This document shows, piece by piece, positions 9,368 through 19,271 of a DNA stretch of 64,000 nucleotides. Location of the stretch: contig JBBDIM010000177.1 of NCBI GenBank assembly GCA_040880405.1, positions 11,829 to 75,828 on the forward strand, in the 5' to 3' direction. Origin of the DNA: JBBDIM01 sp040880405. Its GTDB lineage: Bacteria; Planctomycetota; Planctomycetia; Pirellulales; Pirellulaceae. Each line of letters begins with the position of its first letter. The first letter of the stretch is position 1. Under the pieces are notes generated by a model. The model did not search any database. It had not been told where the DNA came from and was given only the letters and a program-made list of their open reading frames with translations. The translations under genes and the position numbers were made by a program.

Positions 9368-10474
9368 ATGCATCGCATCCACGCCTCCATTGCCGTTGCG
9401 CTGATACTCGTGTTGGGGTGTGAACGGACCGCGCCGCCGGTCTCCACTCCGACGGCTGAACGTCCTCCGGCGGTGGCTCCACCGGAGCCAAAGTTTCTCG
9501 CTGAAGAAGTCGAGATCGCCCGGCAATTGAATGAACAGGATGTTCCACTATCGCAGGACTCGGATGGTCATATCACACTGGTGAATCTTTCCGAGAAAGA
9601 ATTGAGTGGCGAGTTCCTGGAGAGCTTGACCCGATTACCCAAACTTGAACGGCTGATCGCTCAAAAATGCGTGTTGACCGTAGAGGCACTGGCCACCTTT
9701 GGCCGGTTGACCGAATTAGTGGTCCTCGACCTGCGAGAAAGTTCGCTCGAAGGGGATTGGTTGACCCACCTCGCGCCCCTCACCAAGCTCCGCGTGCTGC
9801 AATTTCGGGGGGCCGCAATTGAAGACCAGCACCTCCAGCCGCTGGGCAGATTGACACGCCTGAAGACCCTAGGGCTCGACGAAACCGCGGTGCATGGCGG
9901 GGGGCTGGCCAATCTCGATTCGCTCGGCGACCTGGAGGAGCTTTACCTGTTCGCGACCCCTTTCAATGACGAGGGGGTCGCAATACTGCGAAGTTTTAAG
10001 AACCTGAAAAAGCTTCGCTTGCGGCAAACCGAGATTTCCAGCGAGGCCTTTCCGGTCCTTTCAAAACTTCCCAAATTGGAAGAACTAGATGTCAGCGAGA
10101 ACGAACTGAGCGAACTGCAACTTGCTGAGCAAAACCCCTTCCCGGCCCTGGAGCGGCTCAACTTGTGGGCGACTGGAATCGACGATGACGCGATTGAGGT
10201 GGTCGCCCAACTCTCCGGGCTGACATGGCTCAACCTCGACCGGAACCCACTGACCGACGACAAACTCGCGGCCCTCGCGCAGCTAACCGAATTGCAGTGG
10301 CTGCATCTCGGCTCGACCGAGGTCTCCGATGAAGGATTGCTCCGGCTGGCGCAGATTAGCTCGCTTAAGACTTTGATCGTGACCCGGACGCAAGTCACCG
10401 ACGAAGGGGTGGCGGAACTAAAACGGATGCGGGCCGACATGAAAATCGAACATATCTACAAGCCGATGCCGTAG
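9368..10474 (+). CDS. Leucine-rich-repeat lipoprotein
   Basis: 368 aa. Lipoprotein signal MHRIHASIAVALILVLGC with the lipid-acceptor cysteine at 18. From about residue 55 to the end it is built of roughly eleven leucine-rich repeats of 23-25 residues (examples LTKLRVLQFRGAAIEDQHLQ and LTELQWLHLGSTEVSDEGL), the ribonuclease-inhibitor/'GALA'-like type common in planctomycetes. Probably a periplasm-facing or surface protein-binding module; partner unknown. Stand-alone gene with no operon partner. Confidence 0.85.
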   Translation: MHRIHASIAVALILVLGCERTAPPVSTPTAERPPAVAPPEPKFLAEEVEIARQLNEQDVPLSQDSDGHITLVNLSEKELSGEFLESLTRLPKLERLIAQKCVLTVEALATFGRLTELVVLDLRESSLEGDWLTHLAPLTKLRVLQFRGAAIEDQHLQPLGRLTRLKTLGLDETAVHGGGLANLDSLGDLEELYLFATPFNDEGVAILRSFKNLKKLRLRQTEISSEAFPVLSKLPKLEELDVSENELSELQLAEQNPFPALERLNLWATGIDDDAIEVVAQLSGLTWLNLDRNPLTDDKLAALAQLTELQWLHLGSTEVSDEGLLRLAQISSLKTLIVTRTQVTDEGVAELKRMRADMKIEHIYKPMP

Positions 10475-10740
10475 CAGGTTTCCGGCAAAAGCTCTCGTGC
10501 GTACGCTCCGCCGCCTGACAGAATCGGCACAATCGGAACGAGTCGACCACGGCACCCCATTTTCAGGGCCAACTCGTCCCCGCATTCAAACCAATCGCGA
10601 GCCGACGGCAAGCCGAAATTAGCGGGCTTTTCTTGGCCACAACGGCACTGGCAACCTATGTTATTGGTGCATGGCGAGCCATCGGAGTGCGGACATACCT
10701 CCTTCACGGCCGCCTGCCAACGCAACGGGTTTGGATTCAG
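10456..10740 (-). other. Possible cysteine-rich minus-strand ORF, unproven
   Basis: The otherwise gene-free interval 10475-10787 is open on the minus strand and encodes a cysteine-rich sequence with CPHSDGSPC, GCQCRCGQ, WFECGDELALKMGCRGRL and a terminal ETCYGIGL. The composition looks protein-like, but the frame has no ATG near its beginning, only an AAGGAGG-like site by the VCPHS segment, and it overlaps the ends of the LRR gene and nearly the CBS gene. Listed so the stretch is not lost; it may be chance. Confidence 0.2.
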
Positions 10741-10787
10741 GGACTGCGCCGCGAGAGCGGACCAACACCAATTTCTATCGAAACAAC

Positions 10788-11618
10788 ATGACGGCAATCG
10801 AAGAAATCTCGCAACAGCTCAAAGGGGCGGTCAAGGACGTGATGACCGTTCAGGTTCACACCGCCACCACCGGTACCCATGTCTCGGTAGTCGCCGACAT
10901 GATGGCGCGCTACCAATTGCGCAGGGTGGTCGTTGTCGACGAGCACAAGAAGGTCATCGGGGTAGTCTCTCAGCGAGACATCGTCCGCGCCTTACTGACC
11001 ACCATCGGCGAATCAGGCGAGGAAAACCGGGCCTCATTGCATGTTGAACAGATCCTCTCGGTTGAACGGCCGATCACGGTCGGTCCCGATGTCCCCTTGG
11101 CCAAGGCAGCCTACGTCTTGGCGACCAATAAGATCGGCTGCCTGCCGGTGGTCAATCAAGACCATTTGCTGATGGGCGTGCTTTCCACTTCCGATTTAAT
11201 CCGGCATTTGGCCGGCGACCAGATCGAAGGGATGGAAAGCGCCTTCCGGATGTACAGCCCCACGGTCGATTCCAACACGCGGATCCCCGCTTACATCCGC
11301 AAGGTGAACGGCGATCTGGTGATTCCGATGAAGAACATCGAAAACCGCCGCGCCAAACTCGATTTCGCCGTCCTCGGCTACGACCCACCGACCGGCCGGA
11401 TCCTGATTAAGTTCCTGCGGACCGGTGCCGACGACGCGATTCAAACCAAAATCGTCGACGACAACCTGGTGATCCCCGCCCGAGGGTTTGTGCGACACTT
11501 CAACCTAGTCGGCAAATCATCCGCCTTCGACGTCGCGGACCACAACCAGAGCAAGTTTTTGGTCCTGACGCCGAAACAACCGACCCAAAACAACGTGGAA
11601 GCAATCGGGACAACGTAA
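10788..11618 (+). CDS. Tandem CBS-domain protein
   Basis: 276 aa. Two CBS domains at about 15-75 (VKDVMTVQVHTATTGTHVS, then VVVVDEHKKVIGVVSQRDIV) and 80-145 (VEQILSVERPITVGPDVPLA, then CLPVVNQDHLLMGVLSTSDL). The C-terminal 125 residues are unrecognised. CBS pairs bind adenosine nucleotides and sense energy state. ATG 10788 starts MTAIEEISQQLKG; the upstream open frame is not protein-like. It converges on metH with only 6 bases between the two stop codons. Confidence 0.85.
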   Translation: MTAIEEISQQLKGAVKDVMTVQVHTATTGTHVSVVADMMARYQLRRVVVVDEHKKVIGVVSQRDIVRALLTTIGESGEENRASLHVEQILSVERPITVGPDVPLAKAAYVLATNKIGCLPVVNQDHLLMGVLSTSDLIRHLAGDQIEGMESAFRMYSPTVDSNTRIPAYIRKVNGDLVIPMKNIENRRAKLDFAVLGYDPPTGRILIKFLRTGADDAIQTKIVDDNLVIPARGFVRHFNLVGKSSAFDVADHNQSKFLVLTPKQPTQNNVEAIGTT

Positions 11619-11624
11619 GGGTGC

Positions 11625-14600
11625 CTACCCAGGCTCGTAACCCAAATTGGGCGCGAGCCACCGCTGCACCTCTTTGAGCGGCATCCCCTTCCGCGCGGCA
11701 TAGTCCTCCACCTGGTCTCGCGCCAGTTGATGAACAGCAAAGTATCTCGCCTTGGGGTGCGAGAAGTACAGCCCGCACACACTCGCCGCCGGCATCATCG
11801 CCAGGCTTTCCGTCAGTTGAATGCCGGTGTTCTTTTCGACTTGCAGCAAGTCGAACATGGTCCACTTCTCGGTATGGTCCGGCTGGGCCGGATAGCCGGG
11901 GGCCGGGCGGATACCACGATACTTTTCGGCGATCAGGTCCTCGCTGCCCAGGGCCTCTGTCCGGCCGAAGCCCCAGTCCCGCCGCGCGCGGCGGTGGAGC
12001 GCCTCGGCGAACGCTTCCGCAAAACGATCGGCCAAGGCCTTGGTCATGATCGAATTGTAATCGTCGAAATCGGCGTCGAATTCCGCGACGAGCTTATCGC
12101 AGCCAACCCCCGTGGTCACCGCGAAGGCACCCAGGTAGTCTCGCTTGCCGGAGTCGAGTGGCGCGATGTAATCCGCCAAGGCTCGGAAGTCGTCCTGTCC
12201 CTTGCGTTCCCACTGCTGCCGCAACGTGTACAGGCGGTGGATTTTACGCTCGGGATCTTCCGGATCGAACAGGACGATATCATCCCCGTCCGCCGCCGCC
12301 GGCCAAAAGCCGTAGACACCATTGGCGGTAAGTAATTGCTCATCGACAATGCGGTCCAAGAGCCGTTGGGCATCGTCGAACAGCTTTTTAGCCTCTTCAC
12401 CGACATACTTGTCTTGGAAAATCTTCGGGTATTTCCCCTTGAGTTCCCACGACCAGAAGAAGGGGGACCAGTCGATGTACTCGCGAAGTTCCGCCAGCGG
12501 ATACTCCGGCAAGGTCTTGATACCCAGGAAACTGGGCTGAGGAATTTCCAGCGAATCCCAATCGGTTTGAAATTTTTTCTCGCGGGCAGTCTTCAGTGGC
12601 ACGAGTTTGATATCCAGTCGCTTCTTGTACGATTCGACCAGTTCCGCCTGCAACTTTTGATTCTTCGCGACAAACGCGGGGCAATTCTCTTTGCTCAATA
12701 GTTGGTCGACCACCCCGACGCTTCGCGAGGCGTCCAACACATGCACCGTCGCACCCTTGTATGCCGGAGCGATCCTCACGGCGGTATGTTTGGCACTCGT
12801 CGTCGCGCCGCCAATCAACAGAGGAAGCGTAAACCCGGCCGCCTGCATTTCCTGGGCGACATGCACCATTTCATCGAGACTCGGGGTGATTAAGCCGGAG
12901 AGGCCAATCACATTGACGTTATGCTCCTTGGCCGCCGCTAAAATCCTCTCGCACGAGACCATCACCCCCAGGTCGATAATCTCGTAGTTGTTACAGCCCA
13001 AGACGACCCCCACGATATTCTTGCCGATATCGTGAACGTCCCCTTTGACGGTCGCCATCAAAATCTTCCCCCGCGCCTCTTGCTCTGTTTCGCCGGCGGC
13101 CAGCTTCTCCTCTTCCATGAACGGAAGCAGATGGGCGACCGCTTTCTTCATCACCCGCGCGCTTTTCACTACCTGCGGCAGGAACATCTTCCCTTCACCA
13201 AACAGATCGCCGACGACATTCATGCCGTCCATCAGCGGACCCTCGATGATTTTCAGGCAGCGATCGTACTTTTGTCGGGCTTCTTCGGCATCCTCCACGG
13301 CATACTTGTCGATGCCCTTAATCAACGCGTACGAAAGCCGCTTTTCGACGCTCTCCTCACGCCAGCTCAGGTCCTCCACATAGCTGCTGCCGGTCTTTTG
13401 CGCCTTCACGGTTTCGGCAAAGTCGACCAATCGCTCGGTCGCGTCCTCGCGGCGATTGAAGATCACGTCTTCAATGAGTTCCCGCGTCGAAGCGGGGACC
13501 TCGTCGTACACGGCCAATTGGCCCGCGTTGACGATTCCCATATCCAACCCCGCCTTGATGGCGTGATACAGAAACACCGCGTGAAACGCTTCGCGGATCG
13601 CATCGTTGCCGCGGAACGAGAACGAAACATTGCTCACCCCGCCGGAGATCTTGGCCCCGGGACACTTCTGCTTAATCAGCTTGGTCGCTTCAATAAACGC
13701 CAAGGCATATTCGTTGTGTTCCTCAATGCCGGTGGCGATCGTCAAAATGTTGGGATCGAACACGATATCGGACGGCAGAAACCCAACCTTTTCGACCAGC
13801 AGCTTGTAGGCCCGTTCGCAGATCTCGACCTTTCGATCTCGCTCGACCGCCTGCCCCTCTTCGTCGAAGGCCATTACGACCACGGCAGCACCATACTCAC
13901 GGCAAAGCCGGGCCCGTTCCAGAAACTCCGCTTCCCCTTCTTTGAGGCTGATCGAGTTGACGATCGACTTCCCCTGCACGCACCGGAGGCCTGACTCGAT
14001 GACCGACCACTTCGAGCTGTCGATCATCACAGGGACCTTGCAGATATCGGGCTCGGCGGCTATCAGATTCAAATACCGCGCCATGGCTGCCTCGCCATCG
14101 AGCAAGGCGTCGTCCATGTTCACATCGATGATATTCGCTCCGCTTTCGACTTGCTGCCGGGCAACTTCCACCGCCTCTTCGTACAGTCCCTCGCGAACCA
14201 GCCGCGCAAACCGTTTCGAGCCGGTGACGTTGGTCCGCTCGCCGATGATCACGAAATTGGTCGTCGGCAGGATGGTCAGCGATTGCTGTCCGCTCAATTT
14301 CATGTGCGGTTCGACTTGCGGAGGGGTCCGAGGTGGGTACTCGCGCACGACATCGGCGATCGCCTTGATATGGGCGGGGGTCGAACCACAGCATCCGCCC
14401 ACGATATTCAGCCAACCGCTTTTGGCAAAACCCTCGATGATCGACGCCATTTGCTCCGGTGTCTCGTCATACTCCCCGAACTCGTTCGGCAAGCCGGCGT
14501 TCGGGTGACAGCTCGTATAGACCGGCGCGATCCCGGATAGTTCCTGCACATAGGGCCGCATTTTCTCGCCACCCAAGGCGCAGTTGATGCCGACACTGAG

Positions 14601-15335
14601 CATCGGGAAGTGCGCGATCGAATTCCAAAACGCCTCAACCGTTTGCCCGGAGAGTGTTCGACCACTCGCATCGGTGATGGTGACCGAGGTCATCACCGGC
14701 AATCGCACATTGTGATCGTGAAAATATTTATTGATCGCAAACAGGCACGCCTTCAAGTTGAGCGTGTCGAACGTCGTCTCGGGAAACAGCAAGTCGACCC
14801 CCGACTGAACCATCGCCTCGATCTGCACATAGTACGAATCGACCAACTGGTTGAAGGTCACGTCGCGAAACCCGGGGTCCTCGATCCGCCGCGAGATCGA
14901 CGCGGTCTTGCTCGTCGGGCCGATCGAACCGGCCACATAGCGGCGGTTATCCGGATCACGGTCGTTGAACTCATCCGCCACTTTCCGCGCGAGCTTGACC
15001 GCGGCGACGTTCAGGTCGGTGGCCAGGCCCGGCAGGTCGAACTCCTCCATGGCGACCGGAGTCGCCCCGAAGGTGTTCGTTTCGATGATGTTGGCACCCG
15101 CCTCCAGGAACTCGCGGTGGATCCCTTCAATGATCTGCGGCTTGGTGAGGCACAGCAGGTCGCTGAAGTTCTTGAGGTCCTTGGTCGCGTCGGAGAATTG
15201 CGCACCCCGCACATCAGCCTCAGAGAGCTTGTACTTCTGGATCATGGTGCCCATTGCACCATCCAGAATCAAAATCCGCTTTTCAAGGTCGTGAACGATC
15301 GAATGGTCCCGCAGCGGGGCCGGGGTGGAAGTCAT
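11625..15335 (-). CDS. metH: Cobalamin-dependent methionine synthase MetH
   Basis: 1236 aa, the full four-module enzyme. Homocysteine domain about 10-330 with zinc ligands in GINCALGG (near 248) and GGCCGS (near 312-317); methyltetrahydrofolate domain about 355-620 ([15 protein letters not shown]); cobalamin cap and Rossmann domain about 650-880 with the B12-axial histidine in DVHDIGKN (near 766); activation domain about 900-1236 ([15 protein letters not shown]). Makes methionine from homocysteine. In the activation domain the usual PACP appears as PAQP. ATG 15335 and ATG 15347 are both possible starts. metK, which uses the product, is in the same window. No riboswitch recognised in the leader. 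Confidence 0.96.
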   Translation of the reverse strand: MTSTPAPLRDHSIVHDLEKRILILDGAMGTMIQKYKLSEADVRGAQFSDATKDLKNFSDLLCLTKPQIIEGIHREFLEAGANIIETNTFGATPVAMEEFDLPGLATDLNVAAVKLARKVADEFNDRDPDNRRYVAGSIGPTSKTASISRRIEDPGFRDVTFNQLVDSYYVQIEAMVQSGVDLLFPETTFDTLNLKACLFAINKYFHDHNVRLPVMTSVTITDASGRTLSGQTVEAFWNSIAHFPMLSVGINCALGGEKMRPYVQELSGIAPVYTSCHPNAGLPNEFGEYDETPEQMASIIEGFAKSGWLNIVGGCCGSTPAHIKAIADVVREYPPRTPPQVEPHMKLSGQQSLTILPTTNFVIIGERTNVTGSKRFARLVREGLYEEAVEVARQQVESGANIIDVNMDDALLDGEAAMARYLNLIAAEPDICKVPVMIDSSKWSVIESGLRCVQGKSIVNSISLKEGEAEFLERARLCREYGAAVVVMAFDEEGQAVERDRKVEICERAYKLLVEKVGFLPSDIVFDPNILTIATGIEEHNEYALAFIEATKLIKQKCPGAKISGGVSNVSFSFRGNDAIREAFHAVFLYHAIKAGLDMGIVNAGQLAVYDEVPASTRELIEDVIFNRREDATERLVDFAETVKAQKTGSSYVEDLSWREESVEKRLSYALIKGIDKYAVEDAEEARQKYDRCLKIIEGPLMDGMNVVGDLFGEGKMFLPQVVKSARVMKKAVAHLLPFMEEEKLAAGETEQEARGKILMATVKGDVHDIGKNIVGVVLGCNNYEIIDLGVMVSCERILAAAKEHNVNVIGLSGLITPSLDEMVHVAQEMQAAGFTLPLLIGGATTSAKHTAVRIAPAYKGATVHVLDASRSVGVVDQLLSKENCPAFVAKNQKLQAELVESYKKRLDIKLVPLKTAREKKFQTDWDSLEIPQPSFLGIKTLPEYPLAELREYIDWSPFFWSWELKGKYPKIFQDKYVGEEAKKLFDDAQRLLDRIVDEQLLTANGVYGFWPAAADGDDIVLFDPEDPERKIHRLYTLRQQWERKGQDDFRALADYIAPLDSGKRDYLGAFAVTTGVGCDKLVAEFDADFDDYNSIMTKALADRFAEAFAEALHRRARRDWGFGRTEALGSEDLIAEKYRGIRPAPGYPAQPDHTEKWTMFDLLQVEKNTGIQLTESLAMMPAASVCGLYFSHPKARYFAVHQLARDQVEDYAARKGMPLKEVQRWLAPNLGYEPG

Positions 15336-15690
15336 GCTTGCGTCCATGGAGTTTAGTCGAAGGTGGCCCGAGAAGTTGTCGGACCCGTTAATCAAAGCTT
15401 CGCTCCCCCAACTACGAGACGCGCCTGTTGACGAATCCGCGAGGGAGGAAACCCACCATTTATCCCAGATTCACGGCCGCTAGCCAAGGATCGCTAGCGA
15501 GCCGACATGTCGCAAAAACCGCCTAAACCATCAAATCGAGCAAGTTCCCCTAGCTTTGTTTGTCGGAATTTTCTATCTAACGCTCAAGATCGCTACAGAC
15601 GGTACCGATGCTTATCAGTGAAGGTATGGTACGCACTCTGTGTGCGCAAGCGAAAACCTATTGTTCCCACCGAGGGCAGGAAGCCTGAAA
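15336..15690. other. Divergent intergenic region metH / exopolysaccharide cluster
   Basis: 355 bases between two divergent genes, so promoters for both are expected here. It contains an inverted repeat around GCTAGC (15479-15500: GCTAGCCAAGGATCGCTAGC). I see no tRNA, riboswitch or credible ORF. Confidence 0.5.
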
Positions 15691-17226
15691 ATGGCCCAGC
15701 AGCAATCCAGCGATTGGCAACCACGTCGCGAGGCCCAGCCGCTCAGTTCGACCAGCGGGCAGCGGATGATCCTCCGGCTCCGCGACTTGCGCGTCGCGCG
15801 GACGGTCGAGATCCAACAACCGCCCCCCTCGGAACCGGAAACCCCTGCCCCACGACCGACGATTCAGCCGCCGGAAAAGTCAATCTCCTGGCTTGAGGAA
15901 ATCGAAGCAGCCGAAGAGTCCACCAACTTCACCCTCGATCATCCCCCGGCCAAACCCGATGCCGAGGAACTGCGAGATTTCGCGGATTGTACGCTGGGCG
16001 ACCACTCGGAAGAAGAGGATCTCGATCAACTGAGCCTGCTGCCGCCCGGTCAATCGATCCCCCCCATCTCGCTGATTCCCGACTCGGCTCCCGTCACGGA
16101 AACGGCACCTCAAGCGAGTGCGCGGCACCAAAACGTTACGCCCCGCCCAGAGCGGCAACCGGCACGTCCGGCGGCCGATCCCGATCGTGAACAGCGACGC
16201 GTGGCGATTCTTCGCGGAGCGTGGCTCAATCGCGCGTACATCACCGGAATCTCGGCGACTATCCTGTTGGCGACCTATTTGATCCTGAACGGCTTCGGAT
16301 CGCAGCGGCCGGAGGCTGCCTCTAAGTTGGACGATAGCCTGTTCACCTTTGAGGACGATCTCCCCTCCTCTAAACTCAACGAAGCCCCGGCTTGGTCGCC
16401 GCTTAAAGAATCGGAAACGGTGGTCACCTCCGAAGATTCTTATGTTCCCCGGTTCGACGCCGGTGAGGATGTCCCGTTCCTCGCGGACCGCCCCAGCCGT
16501 GATGCCACTCCCCTTTCGAATCCCAGGCTCAGTCCCGGAAATCCGACGATGATCGTCGGCCCGACGGATCGCGAACCGGTCACCAACTCGCCAGCCGCCC
16601 AGGTCCCCGACGGCTACCAACCTTCATTCGCCCCACCGAGCAACGACCTGGATGACCTCACTCCCGAGGATACCCCACAGTATGGATTTGCCGGTGGTAT
16701 CGTTTCCGACAAGAGCCAACCTAGCACCGAAACCACCGATCAGGCGAGCCGAAACTCAGGCCAGGATTCCTCATCATTTGAGGATCACTGGGCCCGCAGC
16801 GAGCCCAACGATTCCGCGGAACCGCGGAATCCCGCCGGCAGCCCAGAATCGACTTTTTCAAGTGATTCGACACGTAGTTGGGAAATGCCCTCGACCGAGC
16901 GGACACCCCCCACTTCCGACAACAATGGCTGGCTAGACAACTCGCAATCGGCGGCCCAGGCTTCGCCTCGCCGCACTGCGACCCCCAACCGGGACTGGGG
17001 TTCACTCAATAATTCAAGCGAGCGGAACGACATGAACAACGTCCCGTCCAATCAGGGCGAATCGTATGTCGACCGCAACACCGTCCAGAATCCCTACGTC
17101 CAGCAAAGCGTTCAACAACCCGCTGGTTACCCAACGATCGAAAGCTATGAGCCCTACCCACCCCAAGGCCCTCGACAGGCCGAACTGCTGGGCATTGAAC
17201 CGCTTGAACCCGAGATTCGCCGATGA
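15691..17226 (+). CDS. Single-pass membrane protein with long disordered regions, exopolysaccharide-type cluster
   Basis: 511 aa. N-terminal 170 residues are proline- and glutamate-rich and probably disordered; one membrane segment at about 185-203 (ISATILLATYLILNGF); then about 300 residues rich in Ser, Pro, Asn and Asp with no recognised domain, ending in a tyrosine-containing proline-rich tail (SYEPYPPQGPRQ). Basic residues just before the membrane segment suggest N-inside topology. ATG 15691 follows GGCAGGAAG. Its stop overlaps the next gene's start (ATGA), so the two are translationally coupled. It may be the membrane partner of the BY-kinase-like protein; this is inferred from position. 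Confidence 0.7.
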   Translation: MAQQQSSDWQPRREAQPLSSTSGQRMILRLRDLRVARTVEIQQPPPSEPETPAPRPTIQPPEKSISWLEEIEAAEESTNFTLDHPPAKPDAEELRDFADCTLGDHSEEEDLDQLSLLPPGQSIPPISLIPDSAPVTETAPQASARHQNVTPRPERQPARPAADPDREQRRVAILRGAWLNRAYITGISATILLATYLILNGFGSQRPEAASKLDDSLFTFEDDLPSSKLNEAPAWSPLKESETVVTSEDSYVPRFDAGEDVPFLADRPSRDATPLSNPRLSPGNPTMIVGPTDREPVTNSPAAQVPDGYQPSFAPPSNDLDDLTPEDTPQYGFAGGIVSDKSQPSTETTDQASRNSGQDSSSFEDHWARSEPNDSAEPRNPAGSPESTFSSDSTRSWEMPSTERTPPTSDNNGWLDNSQSAAQASPRRTATPNRDWGSLNNSSERNDMNNVPSNQGESYVDRNTVQNPYVQQSVQQPAGYPTIESYEPYPPQGPRQAELLGIEPLEPEIRR

Positions 17227-18344
17227 GTGACATGGACCGCGCCCTGATCCGCGCTTACCAACACCCAACCGACGCCGAAACCACCGCGGTCACGGATCCG
17301 GAAGCGGTGCGCCAGCCACTGGCCAGCCGTCGGCCGATCCCTACGGCGGCACAACTGAAAGCCTGGAAAGCCCAGGGCGTCCGGGTCGACATCCCCGGGT
17401 CTCCCGCTTGGGATGGTTTGACCGAACAACATCAGGAGTCCGAACCGATGACTCACCCCCTGCCCAAACTCGACTCTGTTTTCGGCCCCGCCAAACAAAA
17501 CGTGGCCGCCGTCTCCGAGGCGCTCGATCGCATTATGAAACGGGCCGGAGCGAAATCAGCCCCCCGCACCGAACCTCGGGGCGAAACCCAATTCCAGGCG
17601 ACCCTAAGGCCGGAGCCTCCACCCGAGCCGATTACCCAAACGGCCGCCGATGTCACTTCCATTCCGGAACCGGTTGCCACTCACGATCGGCCCGGTATTC
17701 AACCACGACCGGTGGCTCGACCGCGGTGGGAGATCCAAAGCCTTTGCTGGCCCGAGACGATCCAGCCGCTGCTCTCTGAGGAGCTCGCCAGTTGGCAACA
17801 GCTCCGCGATTTCCTCTCGCAGCCCGGCAATGGCCGTTCACGCGTGCTAGGAGTTGTGGGGACCAGTGATGGCGTCGGCTGTAGCACCTTGACTATGTGC
17901 TTGGCGAAGATGCTGAGTCAGGCGGTAATGAACGTGGTGGTGATCGATGGCCGCAGTGGCACGCGTTCACTGGCCCAAGGCTGGGGCCTCTCGACCGAGC
18001 AACTCGGAGCCACGCTGCCGACGGAAGCCCTCCACAATGTCTACGACATGGCGATTTATTCAATCGAGGATCGGATCACCTTGATTCCGTCGCTCGGGAC
18101 GGTGGGCGAAGATCTCGACCAAATGCATCCACACATCGAGCGGCTGCGGTGCGACTACGATGTTGTCCTATGGGATGTTGGTTTTCGCGATCCGTTCCCG
18201 GAGGCCTTGTTCCTCGCGGACGCCGCGTTCATGGTCCGCGACATGCAGTCCCTCGACGGTCCGTCCGTTTCCCGTGCCGTCGCCCACTTTGAAGCGGCCG
18301 GCACGCCGATCATTGGTGTGGCTGAAAACTTTACTCGAGAGTAA
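17223..18344 (+). CDS. BY-kinase/MinD-like ATPase with degenerate P-loop
   Basis: 373 aa. Residues 1-170 are proline-rich linker; 205-373 is a CpsD/MinD-type Rossmann domain. The P-loop reads GTSDGVGCST (213-222), with Cys220 where the essential lysine belongs; Walker A' is VVVIDGRSG (usually IDxDxR) and Walker B is YDVVLWDVG. No C-terminal tyrosine cluster is present. In intact relatives this domain is a tyrosine kinase controlling polysaccharide chain export. Here catalysis is doubtful and a scaffold or regulatory role is more likely. Coupled (4-base overlap) to the upstream membrane protein, and followed by an ExeA-like ATPase. Confidence 0.75.
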   Translation: MSDMDRALIRAYQHPTDAETTAVTDPEAVRQPLASRRPIPTAAQLKAWKAQGVRVDIPGSPAWDGLTEQHQESEPMTHPLPKLDSVFGPAKQNVAAVSEALDRIMKRAGAKSAPRTEPRGETQFQATLRPEPPPEPITQTAADVTSIPEPVATHDRPGIQPRPVARPRWEIQSLCWPETIQPLLSEELASWQQLRDFLSQPGNGRSRVLGVVGTSDGVGCSTLTMCLAKMLSQAVMNVVVIDGRSGTRSLAQGWGLSTEQLGATLPTEALHNVYDMAIYSIEDRITLIPSLGTVGEDLDQMHPHIERLRCDYDVVLWDVGFRDPFPEALFLADAAFMVRDMQSLDGPSVSRAVAHFEAAGTPIIGVAENFTRE

Positions 18345-18396
18345 CGCACTCCCACCCCACGGCGCACGCGCCACCGGGCCAGGCCAGGTCATTGCC

Positions 18397-19218
18397 ATGT
18401 ACGAAGCATATTGGAAATTACGGCGGCGACCGTTCGAGAACACCTTCTCGGAGGAGTCGTACTACCCGTCGGAATCGGCCCAGGGTGCCCTCCTGAAACT
18501 TCGCTACGCCGTGGAAAATCGCCGCGGCGCGGCCCTTTTGGCGGGACCTTCCGGGCTAGGCAAAACCTTGCTGATTCGGCTGCTGCTCAATCAATTGCCC
18601 GAGGAGTTTTCGCCTCGGCTGCATGTCGTCGTCCCGACCTTACCGGCCGAGCAGCTTTGGGCCTACATCGCCGCCCAGTTGGGTGCTCTGAACTTAGAAG
18701 GGCATATCCCCACAATCGCCGATAGCCTGCTCGCCATCGAATTATTCCTGAGCGAAAACACGCGGCAAGGCAATCATGCGGTCATCGTGATCGACGAAGC
18801 CCACCTGGTGACCCAGAATGAAACCCTGGAAGCCCTGCGACTGTTGACCAACTTCGAAACGGATGGTCAGCTCGACCTTTCGCTAATTCTCGCGGGTCAA
18901 ACGGAATTGCTGCCCAGAATTCAGCGATTCCCGGCCTTTGACTCCCGCTTGGGAGTGAAATGCCTGATGCGTCCCTTTCCGCTGGAAGAGACAATCGCTT
19001 ACGTCAACCACCGAGTTCGTTCGGCTGGCGGCGAGCAGGAAATTTTCTCGCCGGAAGCGATCGAGCGATTGCACCTGATCGCCGGTGGCGTGCCGCGTCA
19101 GATCAATCGCTTGTGCGATCTGGCCCTCTTGATTGGCTACGCCGAAGACCGACCGACCTTGGACGCCGACCAAATTGAGGCGATTCACGAGGAAATGGTT
19201 GCCGTCGTCCCTGAATAG
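18397..19218 (+). CDS. ExeA-like AAA+ ATPase
   Basis: 273 aa. MYEAYWKLRRRPFENTF at the N-terminus is the signature of ExeA/GspA and XrtA-locus ATPases. Walker A GPSGLGKT at about 48-55, Walker B VIVIDEAH near 130-137, sensor-like ILAGQTELL, and the C-terminal GGVPRQINRLCDLALLIG helical domain. All catalytic motifs are intact, unlike its neighbour. Similar ATPases occur in type II secretion and in exopolysaccharide/PEP-CTERM loci. No peptidoglycan-binding domain is attached. ATG 18397 is 52 bases after the previous stop; the frame is open further upstream but only as an overlap with the previous gene. Confidence 0.85.
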   Translation: MYEAYWKLRRRPFENTFSEESYYPSESAQGALLKLRYAVENRRGAALLAGPSGLGKTLLIRLLLNQLPEEFSPRLHVVVPTLPAEQLWAYIAAQLGALNLEGHIPTIADSLLAIELFLSENTRQGNHAVIVIDEAHLVTQNETLEALRLLTNFETDGQLDLSLILAGQTELLPRIQRFPAFDSRLGVKCLMRPFPLEETIAYVNHRVRSAGGEQEIFSPEAIERLHLIAGGVPRQINRLCDLALLIGYAEDRPTLDADQIEAIHEEMVAVVPE

Positions 19219-19271
19219 CCAACGAGCAAAGGGACTGGCGAAGCGGACCGTGGCGATTAGAATCGTTCTGC

